From contig NZ_CANLZU010000025.1 in NCBI RefSeq assembly GCF_947495715.1, positions 1 to 44,802 on the forward strand: DNA of 44,802 nucleotides, written 5' to 3'. Below, piece by piece: positions 17,496 to 26,903 of this stretch; positions within the stretch are counted from its first letter, which is position 1; each line of letters begins with the position of its first letter. Below the pieces are notes generated by a model. The model was not told the origin of the DNA. It worked only from the letters and a program-made list of their open reading frames with translations, and ran no database searches. The translations under genes and the position numbers were made by a program. The stretch is from an uncultured Oceanisphaera sp. (GTDB lineage Bacteria; Pseudomonadota; Gammaproteobacteria; Enterobacterales; Aeromonadaceae).

Positions 17496-17499
17496 TGCA

Positions 17500-18594
17500 T
17501 TACAGCTGTGATGCAAGCAGTTCTCCACGCCAGCCTTGCAACAGGATCGGCGTCATGTCCTTACTTTCTTCCAGCCGCCATTTCCAACTCAGATACTGAT
17601 GGATCAATCGCTTCGATGCGATGAGTTCCGCCGGTATTTCCGCCTGCTCTCCGGCATGATCCACAATGGCCTTGATCCGCTTGAGCTCCGCCTTGTAGCC
17701 GGGATAATCCACCAGTCGCTGCACCGGCTCCGGCCAGTGGTCGGGCGCATCCAGCGCCTGCCGTACCAGCGCCAGCAAGGTGTCGCCATGACGTTTGATT
17801 TCCATGGGTTCCAGCCCCAGCCGGTTCAAATCGGCCAGACTCTGTGGCGCCCGCTCTGCCACGCGAAACAGATTGGCCTCCTTCACCACAAAGTTGACCG
17901 CCAGATCCCGACGGCGCGCCTCGGTCAGCCGCCACTGACACAACCGCTGCAAGATACCCAGCGCCTGCCTGTCCAGGGTCCAGGCATTCTTGATATCCAG
18001 GTAGGCAAGCGCAGGAGCCACGCTCTCGCTGCGTCGCTTTACGGCTCGAGCACATTCCTGCTCGAACCAGTCGGTCAGCCCCTTTTGCTGCAGCTGTTGC
18101 ATCAGCTTTTGATACACAGGATAGAGATAAATCACATCGTCGGCCGCGTAGCTGAGCTGTGCGCTCGACAAGGGCCGAGCCAGCCAGTCGGTACGTGCAT
18201 GGGCCTTGTCCAGGCTCACACCAAGCAGCTTCTCGACCAAGGGAGCAAAGCCAAGCTGGGTACCATAGCCCAGAAAGGCGGCCGCCAGCTGGGTATCGTG
18301 TACCCGGGCCGGCAAGGCGCCACTTTGATGCTGGAACAGCTCCAGATCCTCTCCCCCGGCATGCAGCACACACAGGCGTTCGGGATCGTGCAACAGGCGC
18401 CACAAGGGCGACAGATCAGATACCGCGACCGGATCGATCAGCGCCGTCTGCTTGCCGTCAAACAGTTGGTAGAGACCCGGTTTGGCATAGAAGGTACGGG
18501 TGCGAACAAATTCGGTATCCAACGCCAGCAAGGTGGCGTCGGTGGCACAGAAATCGGCCAGGGTCTGGTTATCGGTGATCAGTGTATAAGTCAT
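17500..18594 (-). CDS. rnd: Ribonuclease D
   Basis: About 364 aa from the ATG at 18594; an in-frame GTG two codons earlier is also possible. DEDDy 3'-5' exonuclease motifs are clear: Exo I in 'LLALDTEFVRTRTFY', Exo II around 'LHAGGEDLELFQ', and Exo III in 'LSYAADDVIYLYPVYQKL' with the Y-x3-D tyrosine. An HRDC domain follows ('WTLDRQALGILQRLCQWR'). RNase D trims the 3' ends of tRNA precursors. The adjacent fadD upstream matches the conserved fadD-rnd order. Confidence 0.95.
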   Translation of the reverse strand: MTYTLITDNQTLADFCATDATLLALDTEFVRTRTFYAKPGLYQLFDGKQTALIDPVAVSDLSPLWRLLHDPERLCVLHAGGEDLELFQHQSGALPARVHDTQLAAAFLGYGTQLGFAPLVEKLLGVSLDKAHARTDWLARPLSSAQLSYAADDVIYLYPVYQKLMQQLQQKGLTDWFEQECARAVKRRSESVAPALAYLDIKNAWTLDRQALGILQRLCQWRLTEARRRDLAVNFVVKEANLFRVAERAPQSLADLNRLGLEPMEIKRHGDTLLALVRQALDAPDHWPEPVQRLVDYPGYKAELKRIKAIVDHAGEQAEIPAELIASKRLIHQYLSWKWRLEESKDMTPILLQGWRGELLASQL

Positions 18595-18616
18595 GGGCAC
18601 TCTGCGTTGGCGGCAA

Positions 18617-18647
18617 AAACAAAAAGACCCCGGTCGCCCGGGGTCTC
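18617..18647 (-). terminator. Terminator of fadD
   Basis: Stem AGACCCCGG/CCGGGGTCT, followed on the minus strand by TTTTTGTTTTT. It lies just after the fadD stop codon and within the short fadD-rnd gap, so rnd probably has its own promoter or is expressed by read-through. Confidence 0.85.
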
Positions 18648-18650
18648 GGC

Positions 18651-20360
18651 TCAGGAAGCCTCTTCTCTCAGCTCCCGGCGCAGTATTTTACCGACATTGG
18701 TTTTGGGCAATTCGTCGCGAAATTCTATCACCTTAGGCACCTTATAGGCAGTCAGATATTGGCGACAATGGCTGATCAGCGTTTTTTCATCCAGACTGGC
18801 GCCCGGCTTTTTCACCACCACCAGTTTGACCACTTCGCCGCTGTCCTGATGAGATATCCCCACCGCCGCCGCCTCCAGTACCCCTGCATGCTGCATGACT
18901 ACTTCTTCAATTTCATTGGGAAACACATTGAAGCCGGACACCAGTATCATGTCTTTCTTGCGATCCACTATGTTCAGAAAGCCCTGCTCGTCGATGGTGG
19001 CAATATCGCCGGTACGTAACCAGCCGTCATGAAAGGTGTTGTCATCTTCGTCACGCGGCCCCCAGTAACCGCTCATCACCTGAGGGCCCTTCACTTCCAT
19101 CTCGCCCGGTGTGTGGGTCAGGTGAATTTCTTCGTCGTTATCGTCGACCAGTCGCACCTCGGTGGAGCACACCGGCAAGCCGATGGATCCGTTATACCCG
19201 TCCATGTCATAGGGGCAAACGGTCACCAGCGGTGAGCATTCGGTCAGGCCATACCCCTCGAGCAAACGACTGCCGGTAATGGCCTGCCACTGCTCGGCCA
19301 CCGCACGCTGTACTGCCATGCCACCGCCGATGGTCAGCTTCAGACTCCTGAAATCATGCGCCTGAAAATCCGCATTGTTCACCAGCGCATTGAACAGGGT
19401 GTTTACTCCGGTGATGCAGGTGAAGTCAACCCCCTTGAGCTCCCGTACGAAGCCCGGAATATCACGCGGGTTGGTGATCAGCAGATTGTGGGCGCCGATG
19501 CGAAAAAACAGCAAGCCGTTTACCGTCAGTGCAAACACATGATAGAGCGGCAGCGCGGTCACCACCTTTTCCTGTCCCTTGTTCAATACCGGGCCATACA
19601 CACCCAGGCACTGCTCTACGTTGGCCAGCATGTTGCGGTGGCTGAGCATGGCGCCCTTGGAACGACCTGTGGTACCGCCGGTATATTGCAAAAAGGCCAG
19701 GGTGTCGCCATCGAGCTCGGGCCGGATATAAGGCAGGTCTTTGCCCTGATTCAGCGCCGTCTGATAAGGAATGGCATTCGGTAATGTAAAATCGGGCACC
19801 AGCTTCTTGATGTGCCTGACCACCAGATTGACCAGAGTCCCCTTCACCCGCCCCAGATGATCGCCCATCCGGGTCAGGATCACCTGTTTCACCCGTGTAT
19901 CTTCAAGCACCTCGCTCAGGGTATGAGCAAAGTTTTCCACAATCACTATGGTGCTGGCCCCGGCATCATTGAGCTGATGCTTCAGCTCGCGGGCGGTATA
20001 AAGCGGATTGACGTTCACCACCACCAGGCCGGCACGCAGCGCACCAAACAGACAGACCGGATACTGCAACAGATTGGGCATCATCAGCGCGATGCGCTCA
20101 CCCGGCGCCAGTTTGAGCCTTTGTTGCAGATAGGCGGCAAAATCCCGGGACTGGCTATCCAGATCTCGATAAGTGAGGGTCTTGCCAAAGTTACTGTAGG
20201 CCGGCAAGTCGGCAAACTCGCTCACCCCCTGTTCAAACATCTCCAGCAGCGAGCCGAATTTATCGGCGTCAATTTCGGCGGGTACGTCCACCGGATAACG
20301 ATCCAGCCAGGGCTTGCCGGAAAAAGGCGTCGGCTGGCGGTCAGACAGAGTATGTTCCAT
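18651..20360 (-). CDS. fadD: Long-chain-fatty-acid--CoA ligase
   Basis: Encodes 569 aa (E. coli FadD is 561). Adenylate-forming motifs are plain: '[24 protein letters not shown]' (P-loop), '[15 protein letters not shown]' and the FACS signature '[37 protein letters not shown]'. The enzyme activates imported long-chain fatty acids to acyl-CoA at the inner membrane, feeding beta-oxidation and providing the FadR ligand. A GGAGAC site precedes the ATG at 20360. Confidence 0.96.
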   Translation of the reverse strand: MEHTLSDRQPTPFSGKPWLDRYPVDVPAEIDADKFGSLLEMFEQGVSEFADLPAYSNFGKTLTYRDLDSQSRDFAAYLQQRLKLAPGERIALMMPNLLQYPVCLFGALRAGLVVVNVNPLYTARELKHQLNDAGASTIVIVENFAHTLSEVLEDTRVKQVILTRMGDHLGRVKGTLVNLVVRHIKKLVPDFTLPNAIPYQTALNQGKDLPYIRPELDGDTLAFLQYTGGTTGRSKGAMLSHRNMLANVEQCLGVYGPVLNKGQEKVVTALPLYHVFALTVNGLLFFRIGAHNLLITNPRDIPGFVRELKGVDFTCITGVNTLFNALVNNADFQAHDFRSLKLTIGGGMAVQRAVAEQWQAITGSRLLEGYGLTECSPLVTVCPYDMDGYNGSIGLPVCSTEVRLVDDNDEEIHLTHTPGEMEVKGPQVMSGYWGPRDEDDNTFHDGWLRTGDIATIDEQGFLNIVDRKKDMILVSGFNVFPNEIEEVVMQHAGVLEAAAVGISHQDSGEVVKLVVVKKPGASLDEKTLISHCRQYLTAYKVPKVIEFRDELPKTNVGKILRRELREEAS

Positions 20361-20658
20361 GTCAGTCTCCTGGACAGAGCGGGAAAGCCGGGTACCCGTT
20401 ACATGAGTGCGCGCAACTTAAAGTGTTTGCTCTAAAAAATTATCCGCAGCGACTGACCAATGCAACATAAAAGTAACCACTTTGTGATGAGCTATCGTTA
20501 CCGCCGCCGATAATGCCACAGCCGCAAACAACGGCGATTATTGCGCCGGCGCCGTTTGCGATACTGAAAACTACGGTGGTAGGGCCGCTGAGGATAGAAC
20601 AGAGGAGGATCCGAGTCCTCCCGTTGTCTGATTGAGAAAATATTCACTGCAGCTCCCG
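20361..20658. other. fadD upstream region and tsaB 3' region
   Basis: About 300 bases without a gene. A weak FadR-like half-site (TTGGTCAG on the minus strand, 20450-20460) lies about 95 bases upstream of fadD. A hairpin with arms CGCAAAC-CGGCG and CGCCG-TTTGCG spans 20523-20560, and GGAGGA/TCCTCC forms another at 20602-20620 just after the tsaB stop, a possible weak terminator. In E. coli a slp-type lipoprotein gene lies between fadD and tsaB; none is seen here. Confidence 0.4.
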
Positions 20659-21345
20659 TCAGCGGCCCGGCAGTTTTTGCCAGGTCACCTTGTCGCGCAG
20701 ATAGACGGGACGCGCATCGGCCGCATCAACGCCCAAGCCGCCCCGCCATAGCTCCAGCGCCTGGGGCAGCAGATCCCGCGCCTCGGGAAAGGGTACCGCC
20801 TCGCATCGTCCTGCTACCCGACTCATCAGTTCAGCATAGGTGACAAAGGCCGAGCCCACACCCAGCGGCCAGCGGGCGGTGTCCGCGCACGTATCCAGAA
20901 ATTGCGCCGGCGCCAGCACCTGTTCATCAATGGTGCCGACCATGAGTCCCTGCTCCAGCCGATAAGCCCCCACATAGATCTCGCCCATGCGCGCATCGAT
21001 GGCCGCCAGCACTTGCTCGCCCCCACAGGCACGATAGGCGCCCTGGGCCAGCGCCTGCAGATTGGACACCCCCAGCAGTGGCAGGTCGGCGCCATAGGCC
21101 AGCCCCTGTGCGACTCCCAGGGTGATGCGCACGCCGGTGAAGGAGCCTGGACCCCGACCGAAGGCCAGGCCATCGAGCTGATTCAGCGACAGCTCGCCTT
21201 CGGCCAGCAGCTCGGCGACCATCGGCAATATCAAATCCGTATGGCCACGAGGGGCCACCTGATAACGGCTCAACAACTCGCCGTTTTGCCACAGGGCGGC
21301 AGAGCAGGCCTCGGTGGCGGTGTCGATGGCCAGTATTCGGGTCAT
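20659..21345 (-). CDS. tsaB: tRNA threonylcarbamoyladenosine biosynthesis protein TsaB
   Basis: About 228 aa from the ATG at 21345; upstream codons to 21441 read through the end of yoaA and are unlikely to be used. The ASKHA-type fold shows 'ILAIDTATEACSAALW', 'LDGLAFGRGPGSFTGVRITLGVAQGLAYG' and 'LAAIDARMGEIYVGAY'. TsaB works with TsaD and TsaE to make t6A at position 37 of ANN-decoding tRNAs and is essential in E. coli. The start lies seven bases past the yoaA stop, so both share a transcript. Confidence 0.94.
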   Translation of the reverse strand: MTRILAIDTATEACSAALWQNGELLSRYQVAPRGHTDLILPMVAELLAEGELSLNQLDGLAFGRGPGSFTGVRITLGVAQGLAYGADLPLLGVSNLQALAQGAYRACGGEQVLAAIDARMGEIYVGAYRLEQGLMVGTIDEQVLAPAQFLDTCADTARWPLGVGSAFVTYAELMSRVAGRCEAVPFPEARDLLPQALELWRGGLGVDAADARPVYLRDKVTWQKLPGR

Positions 21346-21352
21346 GTGTTCA

Positions 21353-23296
21353 TTACTCCAGGGTTGATAAAAATTCGGCCAACTGCTGCAGACTGCGGGT
21401 ACGAGGCATGGCCGGCAGGCTATTAATAAAGTCGGCACCATAGGCCCGGTTGACCAGGCGACCGTCGGTGATCACCAGCACGCCCTTGTCCTGTACATCC
21501 CGGATCAAGCGCCCTACCCCCTGCTTGAGGGTAATAATGGCCTTGGGCAACTGCACGCGGGCAAAGCCGTCTTCGCCCCGCCGGCGACAATCTTCGAGCC
21601 GGGCGCTGAGCAAGGGATCATCCGGGGCGCTGAACGGCAGCTTGTCGATCACCACACACTGCAGGGCGTTACCCCGCACATCGATGCCTTCCCAGAAACT
21701 GCTGGTCGCCACCAGCACCGCGCGGCCGTCCTGACCGAAACGCTCCAGCAGCCGCACCTTGTTGTCTTCACCCTGTACCAGCACGGTGCGATTCAGACGA
21801 ATGCGCAATACCTCGGCCACCTCGTTCATGACCTTGTAGCTGGTACAGAGAAAAAAGCTGCCGCCGGGCACCGCATCCAGGGTGTCGGCCAGGCTTTCGG
21901 CCAGCCAGCGGCCACGGCCGGCGGCGTTGGTTTCCGGTAAATAGCGGGGCACGCACAAACGGGACTGGCGAGAGTAATCAAAAGGACTGTCCAATTGCAA
22001 GGTACGACACTTTGACAGCCCGAGATCGGCGCAAAAGTGCGCGAAACTGTCCCCTACCGCCAGGGTGGCGGAGGTAAAGACCCAGCTCACCTCGTCTTTG
22101 GCCAGCTCCACCGAGAAGCGTTCGGCCACCGACAGCGGGGTTTTATGAAAGCTGACATGCAGCCGGGTGCAATCGAACCAGTAGGAATAGCCGTCTTCTT
22201 CTACCCGGGTAACCGAGTCCAGCTGGGTACGCAGCCCCACCAGACGCTCGAAGCAGTGATCGAGCTGCTCGCCGCGCCCCAGCGCCAGCTTGAGCACCTC
22301 GTAAGTGAAGGCCAGGCTTTCGTTCAACCGAACCATGGCCTGCGCCACTTCGGCTCGGGCCAGCATGGGGCGCAACTGTCCCCGGCTGCTGTCATGACCA
22401 AAGGTCAACCGCAGGTCCTGAGCATGACGCTCCAGCTGATCCGCCGCCTTGCCCAGCTGGGCCATGTCTTTGGCTTCCACCTTTTGCGCCAGCCGCAGAT
22501 CCCGCGCCAGCTCAAGCACTTGCTTGCTCGACTGACTCTGACCGAAATACTGGCCGGCAATCTCCGGCAACTGATGGGCCTCATCCAGAATATAAGCGTC
22601 GGCGTCGGGAATCAGCTGGCCAAAGCCGGTGTCACGTACCGCCATGTCGGCGAAGAACAGGTGGTGATTTACCACCACTACCTGTGCCTCCATCGCCTTG
22701 TTGCGGGCCTTGACCAAGTAACAGTCCTGGTAATGACCACAGTCGCGGCCCAGACAATTATCGTTGGTGCTGGTCACCAGCGGCAGCACCTCGCTGCGTT
22801 CGGCCAGACCCGGAATATCGCCGATGTCACCGCTGTGGGTCATGGGCACGAAGCGCCGCACCCGCTGCAAATCGGCCAGCCCCTCTGCCGACAGCATGGG
22901 TACGCTGTCGTTCAGCAGACCCAGCCGTTCCAGACAGAGGTAGTTGGATCGCCCCTTGAGCAACGCCACCGGATGGTGATAGTTCATCGCCTTGACCAGG
23001 GTGGGCAAGTCGCGATGAAACAACTGTTCCTGCAGGTTGCGCGAGCCGGTACTGAGCACCACCTTCTTGCCCGCGGCCAGCACCGGCGCCAGATAGGCGT
23101 AGGTTTTGCCGGTACCGGTGCCCGCCTCGACCACCAGCGGGACCTTGTCGTCCAGCGCCTGACCGACCGCCGTCGCCATCTCTACCTGAGCTGCGCGGGG
23201 TTTAAAGCCGTCTATGGCCCGGGCCAGCGGCCCTTGTTCTGTGAAAAGCTCGGTAAAGAGTTCGGTAGAAAGCGTGCTGCTGTCGTCGTGATCCAA
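21353..23296 (-). CDS. yoaA: DinG/XPD-family ATP-dependent helicase YoaA
   Basis: About 647 aa if translation starts at the TTG at 23296; a longer frame opens at 23350 but adds residues unlike the family. Walker A is in 'LVVEAGTGTGKTYAYLAPVL', the DEAH box in 'YILDEAHQLPEI', and four cysteines of an iron-sulfur cluster occur in 'CLERLG' and 'NDNCLGRDCGHYQDCYLV'. The C-terminal helicase motifs include 'SSFWEGIDVRG' and 'GVGRLIRD'. YoaA is a 5'-3' Fe-S helicase that acts with HolC in DNA repair at stalled forks. A short duplication (TELF-TELF) sits near the N-terminus. First gene of yoaA-tsaB. Confidence 0.92.
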   Translation of the reverse strand: MDHDDSSTLSTELFTELFTEQGPLARAIDGFKPRAAQVEMATAVGQALDDKVPLVVEAGTGTGKTYAYLAPVLAAGKKVVLSTGSRNLQEQLFHRDLPTLVKAMNYHHPVALLKGRSNYLCLERLGLLNDSVPMLSAEGLADLQRVRRFVPMTHSGDIGDIPGLAERSEVLPLVTSTNDNCLGRDCGHYQDCYLVKARNKAMEAQVVVVNHHLFFADMAVRDTGFGQLIPDADAYILDEAHQLPEIAGQYFGQSQSSKQVLELARDLRLAQKVEAKDMAQLGKAADQLERHAQDLRLTFGHDSSRGQLRPMLARAEVAQAMVRLNESLAFTYEVLKLALGRGEQLDHCFERLVGLRTQLDSVTRVEEDGYSYWFDCTRLHVSFHKTPLSVAERFSVELAKDEVSWVFTSATLAVGDSFAHFCADLGLSKCRTLQLDSPFDYSRQSRLCVPRYLPETNAAGRGRWLAESLADTLDAVPGGSFFLCTSYKVMNEVAEVLRIRLNRTVLVQGEDNKVRLLERFGQDGRAVLVATSSFWEGIDVRGNALQCVVIDKLPFSAPDDPLLSARLEDCRRRGEDGFARVQLPKAIITLKQGVGRLIRDVQDKGVLVITDGRLVNRAYGADFINSLPAMPRTRSLQQLAEFLSTLE

Positions 23297-23398
23297 GGCA
23301 GGCAAATCCCGTCGGTGAAAAGGGCATGATAACAAAAGCGGCCGGTACACGGCAGCCGCCTGTTCCGTTTTAACATTCCGTTTTTAACATTCCGCCCC

Positions 23399-23804
23399 TT
23401 CTCACCTCACACCTCACACCCTGTATCTTAGTCACAAGTTTTTGTTGAACTTAATGAGGCCATCAGGCAAAGCGCACTGCTCAGCCGACACGCCGTAAAC
23501 CCCTCCCTAGGGGCTCAAACCGCGCCATCCCTGGCGCGGATGGTCGGTTGAGCAGACACCCTTTGCCCTCCCGTCGGCAGCGGAGTGGTCTGTCAGCGGT
23601 GCTCACCGGCGACTTCGAGCCCGAAAAGAGGCGGCTGGGATAGCCTCAGCCGACCATCACATGACAGGACGTCATGTGCTGAGCGTCGCAGGGATGCGGT
23701 TTAGCGGGTCGGAAGAGGCTACCCAGTTGTCTCTGAGCATATCTTATGGACTGACAGACTTGTGACCAAGAGACAGCCTCACACCTCACACCTCACACCT
23801 CACA
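23399..23804. repeat. CCTCACAC tracts interrupted by a 336-bp element with terminal inverted repeats
   Basis: Runs of the 8-base unit CCTCACAC lie at about 23404-23420 and 23777-23804. Between them is a segment with ends GTCACAAGT (23431-23439) and its inverse ACTTGTGAC (23758-23766), extending to CTTR on the outer side. Inside, arms CTGCTCAGCCGAC (23469-23481) and GTCGGTTGAGCAG (23544-23556) enclose two smaller hairpins, and an ACATGAC/GTCATGT palindrome lies at 23660-23678. No open reading frame of note is present. The structure resembles a non-autonomous MITE-like or interspersed palindromic element. Confidence 0.6.
23481..23701 (+). repeat. Composite palindromic element, copy 1 (modules A and B)
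   Basis: Module A (23481-23545) begins CGACACGCCGTAAACCC and contains GGGGCTC and a GCGCCATCCCTGGCGC hairpin. Module B (23651-23701) is 51 bases that recur exactly, reverse-complemented, at 26985-27035. The gap between modules is about 105 bases in both copies although its sequence differs. Confidence 0.7.
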
Positions 23805-23813
23805 TTATTGAAC

Positions 23814-24536
23814 TCACGCATGGGTTGTCAGCATGTGCCCGAGAATACCCAGCACGAAGCCCAGTACCGCGCCCATCGGCGGGGCCCAGTGTTTTTCCAG
23901 CACCGCCTGCGGGGCTATGTCCTGAAACACCGAATAGAGAATACCGCCGCCGGCAAACAACATGATACCGGCCACCAGCGTCGGCGAGTCCGCCAGCCAG
24001 ACATAGCCGGACAGTCCGGCTACCGGACCCAGCAAGGCCATCAGCGCAAACATGGTAATAATCCTGCTACTCGTGTAGCGAGAAGTTGCGCCCAGCTCCC
24101 GGTAGGCATTAAACCCCTCGGGCATGTTCTGCAACACCATCAGGGCGGCCAGCAACAGGGCGCTGCCCGTCCCTCCCAGCGCCAGCGCCGCCCCCAGCGC
24201 CAGCGATTCCGGAATAAAGTCCGACAGCATGGCCGCCAGCTGACTGGCCGGGGTATTGAGTTTATAGAGCAACACATCCAGCGCCATGAACGTCAAACCA
24301 CCACCACAAAAGCAGAGGGCAACCGTCGTCATATCGAGATAAGAGGATCCCTCCGGCACCAGCACCAGCGCCACCGCCGACAACAGGGCACCGCCGCCGA
24401 AGGCCACCACCGAATGGCGAAATTCGTTTTCCAGCCAGTCCGGATGAATGTGCTCCTTGCACCCAATCAGTGCCCCAAGCGGCATGGCCATGCCGGCCAT
24501 CAGGGTCAGTGCCAGTATGATCATCACTTCAAACAT
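23814..24536 (-). CDS. ZIP family divalent metal transporter
   Basis: About 240 aa from the ATG at 24536 (an in-frame TTG precedes it). Eight hydrophobic segments are seen. The ZIP signature lies in helices IV and V: 'LSDFIPESLALGAALAL' and 'LMVLQNMPEGFNAYRE', which carry the conserved His-replaced/Asn, Glu and Pro positions that bind Zn or Fe. A ZupT-like role in uptake or export of zinc, iron or manganese across the inner membrane is likely, but the histidines usual in helix IV are missing (FIPES rather than HNxPEG-type), so specificity may be different. Stands alone next to a repeat region. Confidence 0.85.
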   Translation of the reverse strand: MFEVMIILALTLMAGMAMPLGALIGCKEHIHPDWLENEFRHSVVAFGGGALLSAVALVLVPEGSSYLDMTTVALCFCGGGLTFMALDVLLYKLNTPASQLAAMLSDFIPESLALGAALALGGTGSALLLAALMVLQNMPEGFNAYRELGATSRYTSSRIITMFALMALLGPVAGLSGYVWLADSPTLVAGIMLFAGGGILYSVFQDIAPQAVLEKHWAPPMGAVLGFVLGILGHMLTTHA

Positions 24537-24637
24537 CAATACACCCTCATATGAATCTTTTTTTATGACGTCTTGTTATCACACCGGCGCCGGAATAGCC
24601 ATGGAAGCACCGCCAATACGCAAGGCGGACCGACGCT

Positions 24638-24645
24638 GATATACT
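24638..24645 (+). promoter_or_regulatory. Extended -10 element upstream of trmK
   Basis: TGATATACT gives TATACT at 24640-24645 preceded by TG at the extended position. A start point near 24652 would leave a leader of about 20 bases before the ATG at 24674. Confidence 0.4.
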
Positions 24646-24673
24646 GCGCGGTTTGATGTCACAGACCCTTATC

Positions 24674-25405
24674 ATGAAAATCGGCAAACGACTCCAGCAC
24701 ATCGACGCCATGGTCGCCACCGGCTATACCCATATCTGGGATTGCTGCTGTGATCACGGTTTATTGGGCGCCTCTTTATTGTCCCGGCAGGCGGCACCAT
24801 TTATTCACTTCGTCGATATCGTGCCCGAGCTGATGGGCGAGCTTGAAACCAGGCTACGACGCTTTTATCCGGCCATGGCGCCCCACCCATCGCCCTCACC
24901 GGCCCGGTCTTTATGGCAGGTGCACTGTATTGACGTGGCCAGCCTTCCCCTGTCCCGGCACGAGGGCAGGCAGCTGGTGATCATCGCCGGTGTCGGTGGC
25001 GATTTAATGGTGCAACTGGTGCGCGCCATTCATGAGGCCAATCCGAATGCCGACATCGACTTTCTGTTGTGTCCGGTTCATCATCAGTTTGCCTTGCGCC
25101 GGCAACTGATTAAGCTGGATTTTCAGCTACTTGAAGAACGGCTGGTGGAAGAAAACCGACGATGTTACGAACTGCTGCTGGTGTCGAGCAAAGCCCGTGA
25201 CATGCCGTCTCGGTGCAGAGTCCCGTGCAGAGTCAGTACCGTCGGCGAGCAGATCTGGCAGGCACACAGCCCCGAGCAGGCCGATATTGCCTCGCGTTAT
25301 CTGAGCAAGACACTCGCGCATTATCAACGCATGCAGCGTGGCCTAGATGATGTGACTCCCATCATCGAGGCCTATCAGGCGGTCATCATTCAAGCGCATC
25401 GCTGA
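24674..25405 (+). CDS. tRNA (adenine-N1)-methyltransferase, TrmK family
   Basis: About 243 aa from the ATG at 24674; an ATG six codons upstream is also in frame. The N-terminus 'MKIGKRLQHIDAMVATGYTHIWDCCCDHGLLGASLLSRQ' is characteristic of gammaproteobacterial TrmK/COG2384 proteins, with 'CDHGLLG' as the SAM motif I and 'FVDIVP' as motif II. 'VIIAGVGGDLM' matches the family. In Bacillus TrmK makes m1A22 in tRNA; activity in this lineage is inferred. No strong ribosome site is visible. Confidence 0.85.
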   Translation: MKIGKRLQHIDAMVATGYTHIWDCCCDHGLLGASLLSRQAAPFIHFVDIVPELMGELETRLRRFYPAMAPHPSPSPARSLWQVHCIDVASLPLSRHEGRQLVIIAGVGGDLMVQLVRAIHEANPNADIDFLLCPVHHQFALRRQLIKLDFQLLEERLVEENRRCYELLLVSSKARDMPSRCRVPCRVSTVGEQIWQAHSPEQADIASRYLSKTLAHYQRMQRGLDDVTPIIEAYQAVIIQAHR

Positions 25406-25422
25406 CCGGGCTCGCCTTGCTA

Positions 25423-25443
25423 TCCATTCCAATATGGAATGGA
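25423..25443. terminator. Palindrome after trmK, possible terminator
   Basis: TCCATTCC/GGAATGGA forms a perfect 8-bp stem with an AATAT loop, 18 bases past the trmK stop. Only a short T run follows, so it may be a weak terminator or an operator for the next gene. Confidence 0.35.
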
Positions 25444-25532
25444 TTTGCGAGCAGTCGCCGTTTGTCATTTATCATGCGCCGGTATTAAAGTTGATGGCAT
25501 CATCACCTCATCGGTAAAGGGACTTCAGCATC

Positions 25533-26903
25533 ATGGCGCACGACTCTTTTTTGCCTGCGGACGATATCCGCACTTTGTTTTCCGAATCCATGTCTCGTAT
25601 GTATCAGCAGGAAGTGCCTCAGTACGGCACCCTGATGCAGCTGGTGGCCCAGATCAACGAGCGGGTACTGGCCGCCGAGCCGGCACTGCAACACCAATTG
25701 CGCGAGACTGGCGAGCTGGACCGACTGAGTCTGGAACGCCATGGCGCCATTCGGGTAGGTCGTGCCGCCGAGCTCAACATGCTGCGCCGCATCTTCGCCA
25801 TCATGGGCATGCATCCGGTCAGCTATTACGACTTGTCCGAAGCCGGCGTGCCGGTGCATTCCACCGCCTTTCGCCCCACCGACGACGCCTCGCTGCGGCG
25901 CAATCCATTCCGTATTTTCACCTCGCTGCTGCGCCTGGAGCTGATTGAAGATGATGCCCTGCGGGCTCGCGCGGCCGAGATCCTGGACGGGCGCGATATC
26001 TTTACCGCCAAGGCCCGGGTGCTGGTCGCCCAGGCCGAAGCGCAGGGTGGCCTGACCGAAGAGCAGGCACGGCACTTCGTGGCCGAAGTGCTGGAAACCT
26101 TTCGCTGGCACCAGCATGCCACCGTCGATCTGGCCAGCTATCAGGCCCTGCAGGATGCCCACCGGCTGATCGCCGATGTGGTCTGCTTTCGCGGCCCCCA
26201 TATCAATCATCTGACCCCGAGAACCCTGGACATAGACACGGTGCAGCAACAGATGCCTGCCGTGGGCATCAACCCCAAGGCGGTGATTGAAGGGCCGCCC
26301 CGCCGTCGCTGTCCGATATTGCTGCGCCAGACCAGCTTTACCGCGCTGGAAGAGCCAGTTCGCTTTGCCGGCGAGCAGGCCGGTACCCATACCGCTCGTT
26401 TCGGTGAAATCGAACAGCGCGGCATGGCGCTCACCCCCAAGGGCCGCGCCCTCTACGACGAGTTGCTCAACCGCTCGCGTCAGACGCCGGCCGAGGCCGA
26501 CAACGAGGCCCACCAGCGCCAGCTGGCCGAGGTGTTCGCCGATTTTCCGGACGATGAAGACAGCCTGCGCACACTGAAGCTGGGCTATTTTCGCTATGGA
26601 CTGACCGAGGCCGGGCGCCGGCAGGCAGAGCGGGGAGAAAGCGCCAGTGGTGATATTGATACACTGATCGAGGCCGGTCTGATCAAGGCCACCCCCATCA
26701 TCTATGAAGACTTTCTGCCGGTCAGCGCCGCCGGCATCTTCCAGTCCAACCTGGGCGGTGTGCAGCATCAGGCCTATGTTCAGAATGCCAACCAGGCCGC
26801 CTTCGAACAGGCCCTGGGTTGCCCGGTGCAGGACGAATTCGCCCTCTACGCCAGACTGCAGGACGACTCCATCCGGCAGGTACGTCAGGCGCTAGGCGCC
26901 TGA
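25533..26903 (+). CDS. 2-oxoadipate dioxygenase/decarboxylase family protein (DUF1338, YdcJ/HglS-like)
   Basis: Encodes 456 aa, the length of YdcJ. This VOC-superfamily iron(II) enzyme converts 2-oxoadipate to D-2-hydroxyglutarate with oxygen and CO2 loss in D-lysine breakdown (HglS in Pseudomonas). Visible landmarks are 'LERHGAIRVG' with the first His, 'CFRGPHINHLTPRTLDID' with the second, and 'GTHTARFGEIEQRGMALTPKGRALYDELL' with the Glu ligand and catalytic region. The C-terminus has 'FLPVSAAGIFQSNLG', usual in the family. No lysine-catabolic genes are adjacent, so the physiological substrate is inferred. Start is the ATG at 25533 after an AAGGGA site. Confidence 0.87.
   Translation: MAHDSFLPADDIRTLFSESMSRMYQQEVPQYGTLMQLVAQINERVLAAEPALQHQLRETGELDRLSLERHGAIRVGRAAELNMLRRIFAIMGMHPVSYYDLSEAGVPVHSTAFRPTDDASLRRNPFRIFTSLLRLELIEDDALRARAAEILDGRDIFTAKARVLVAQAEAQGGLTEEQARHFVAEVLETFRWHQHATVDLASYQALQDAHRLIADVVCFRGPHINHLTPRTLDIDTVQQQMPAVGINPKAVIEGPPRRRCPILLRQTSFTALEEPVRFAGEQAGTHTARFGEIEQRGMALTPKGRALYDELLNRSRQTPAEADNEAHQRQLAEVFADFPDDEDSLRTLKLGYFRYGLTEAGRRQAERGESASGDIDTLIEAGLIKATPIIYEDFLPVSAAGIFQSNLGGVQHQAYVQNANQAAFEQALGCPVQDEFALYARLQDDSIRQVRQALGA

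Noticed and set aside
21346-21441. N-terminal extension of TsaB
   Set aside because: It reads through the yoaA 3' end, while the conserved protein begins at the ATG at 21345.
23808-24554. Plus-strand 248-codon frame opposite the ZIP transporter
   Set aside because: It is the Gln/Arg/His-rich shadow of a GC-rich membrane protein gene on the other strand.
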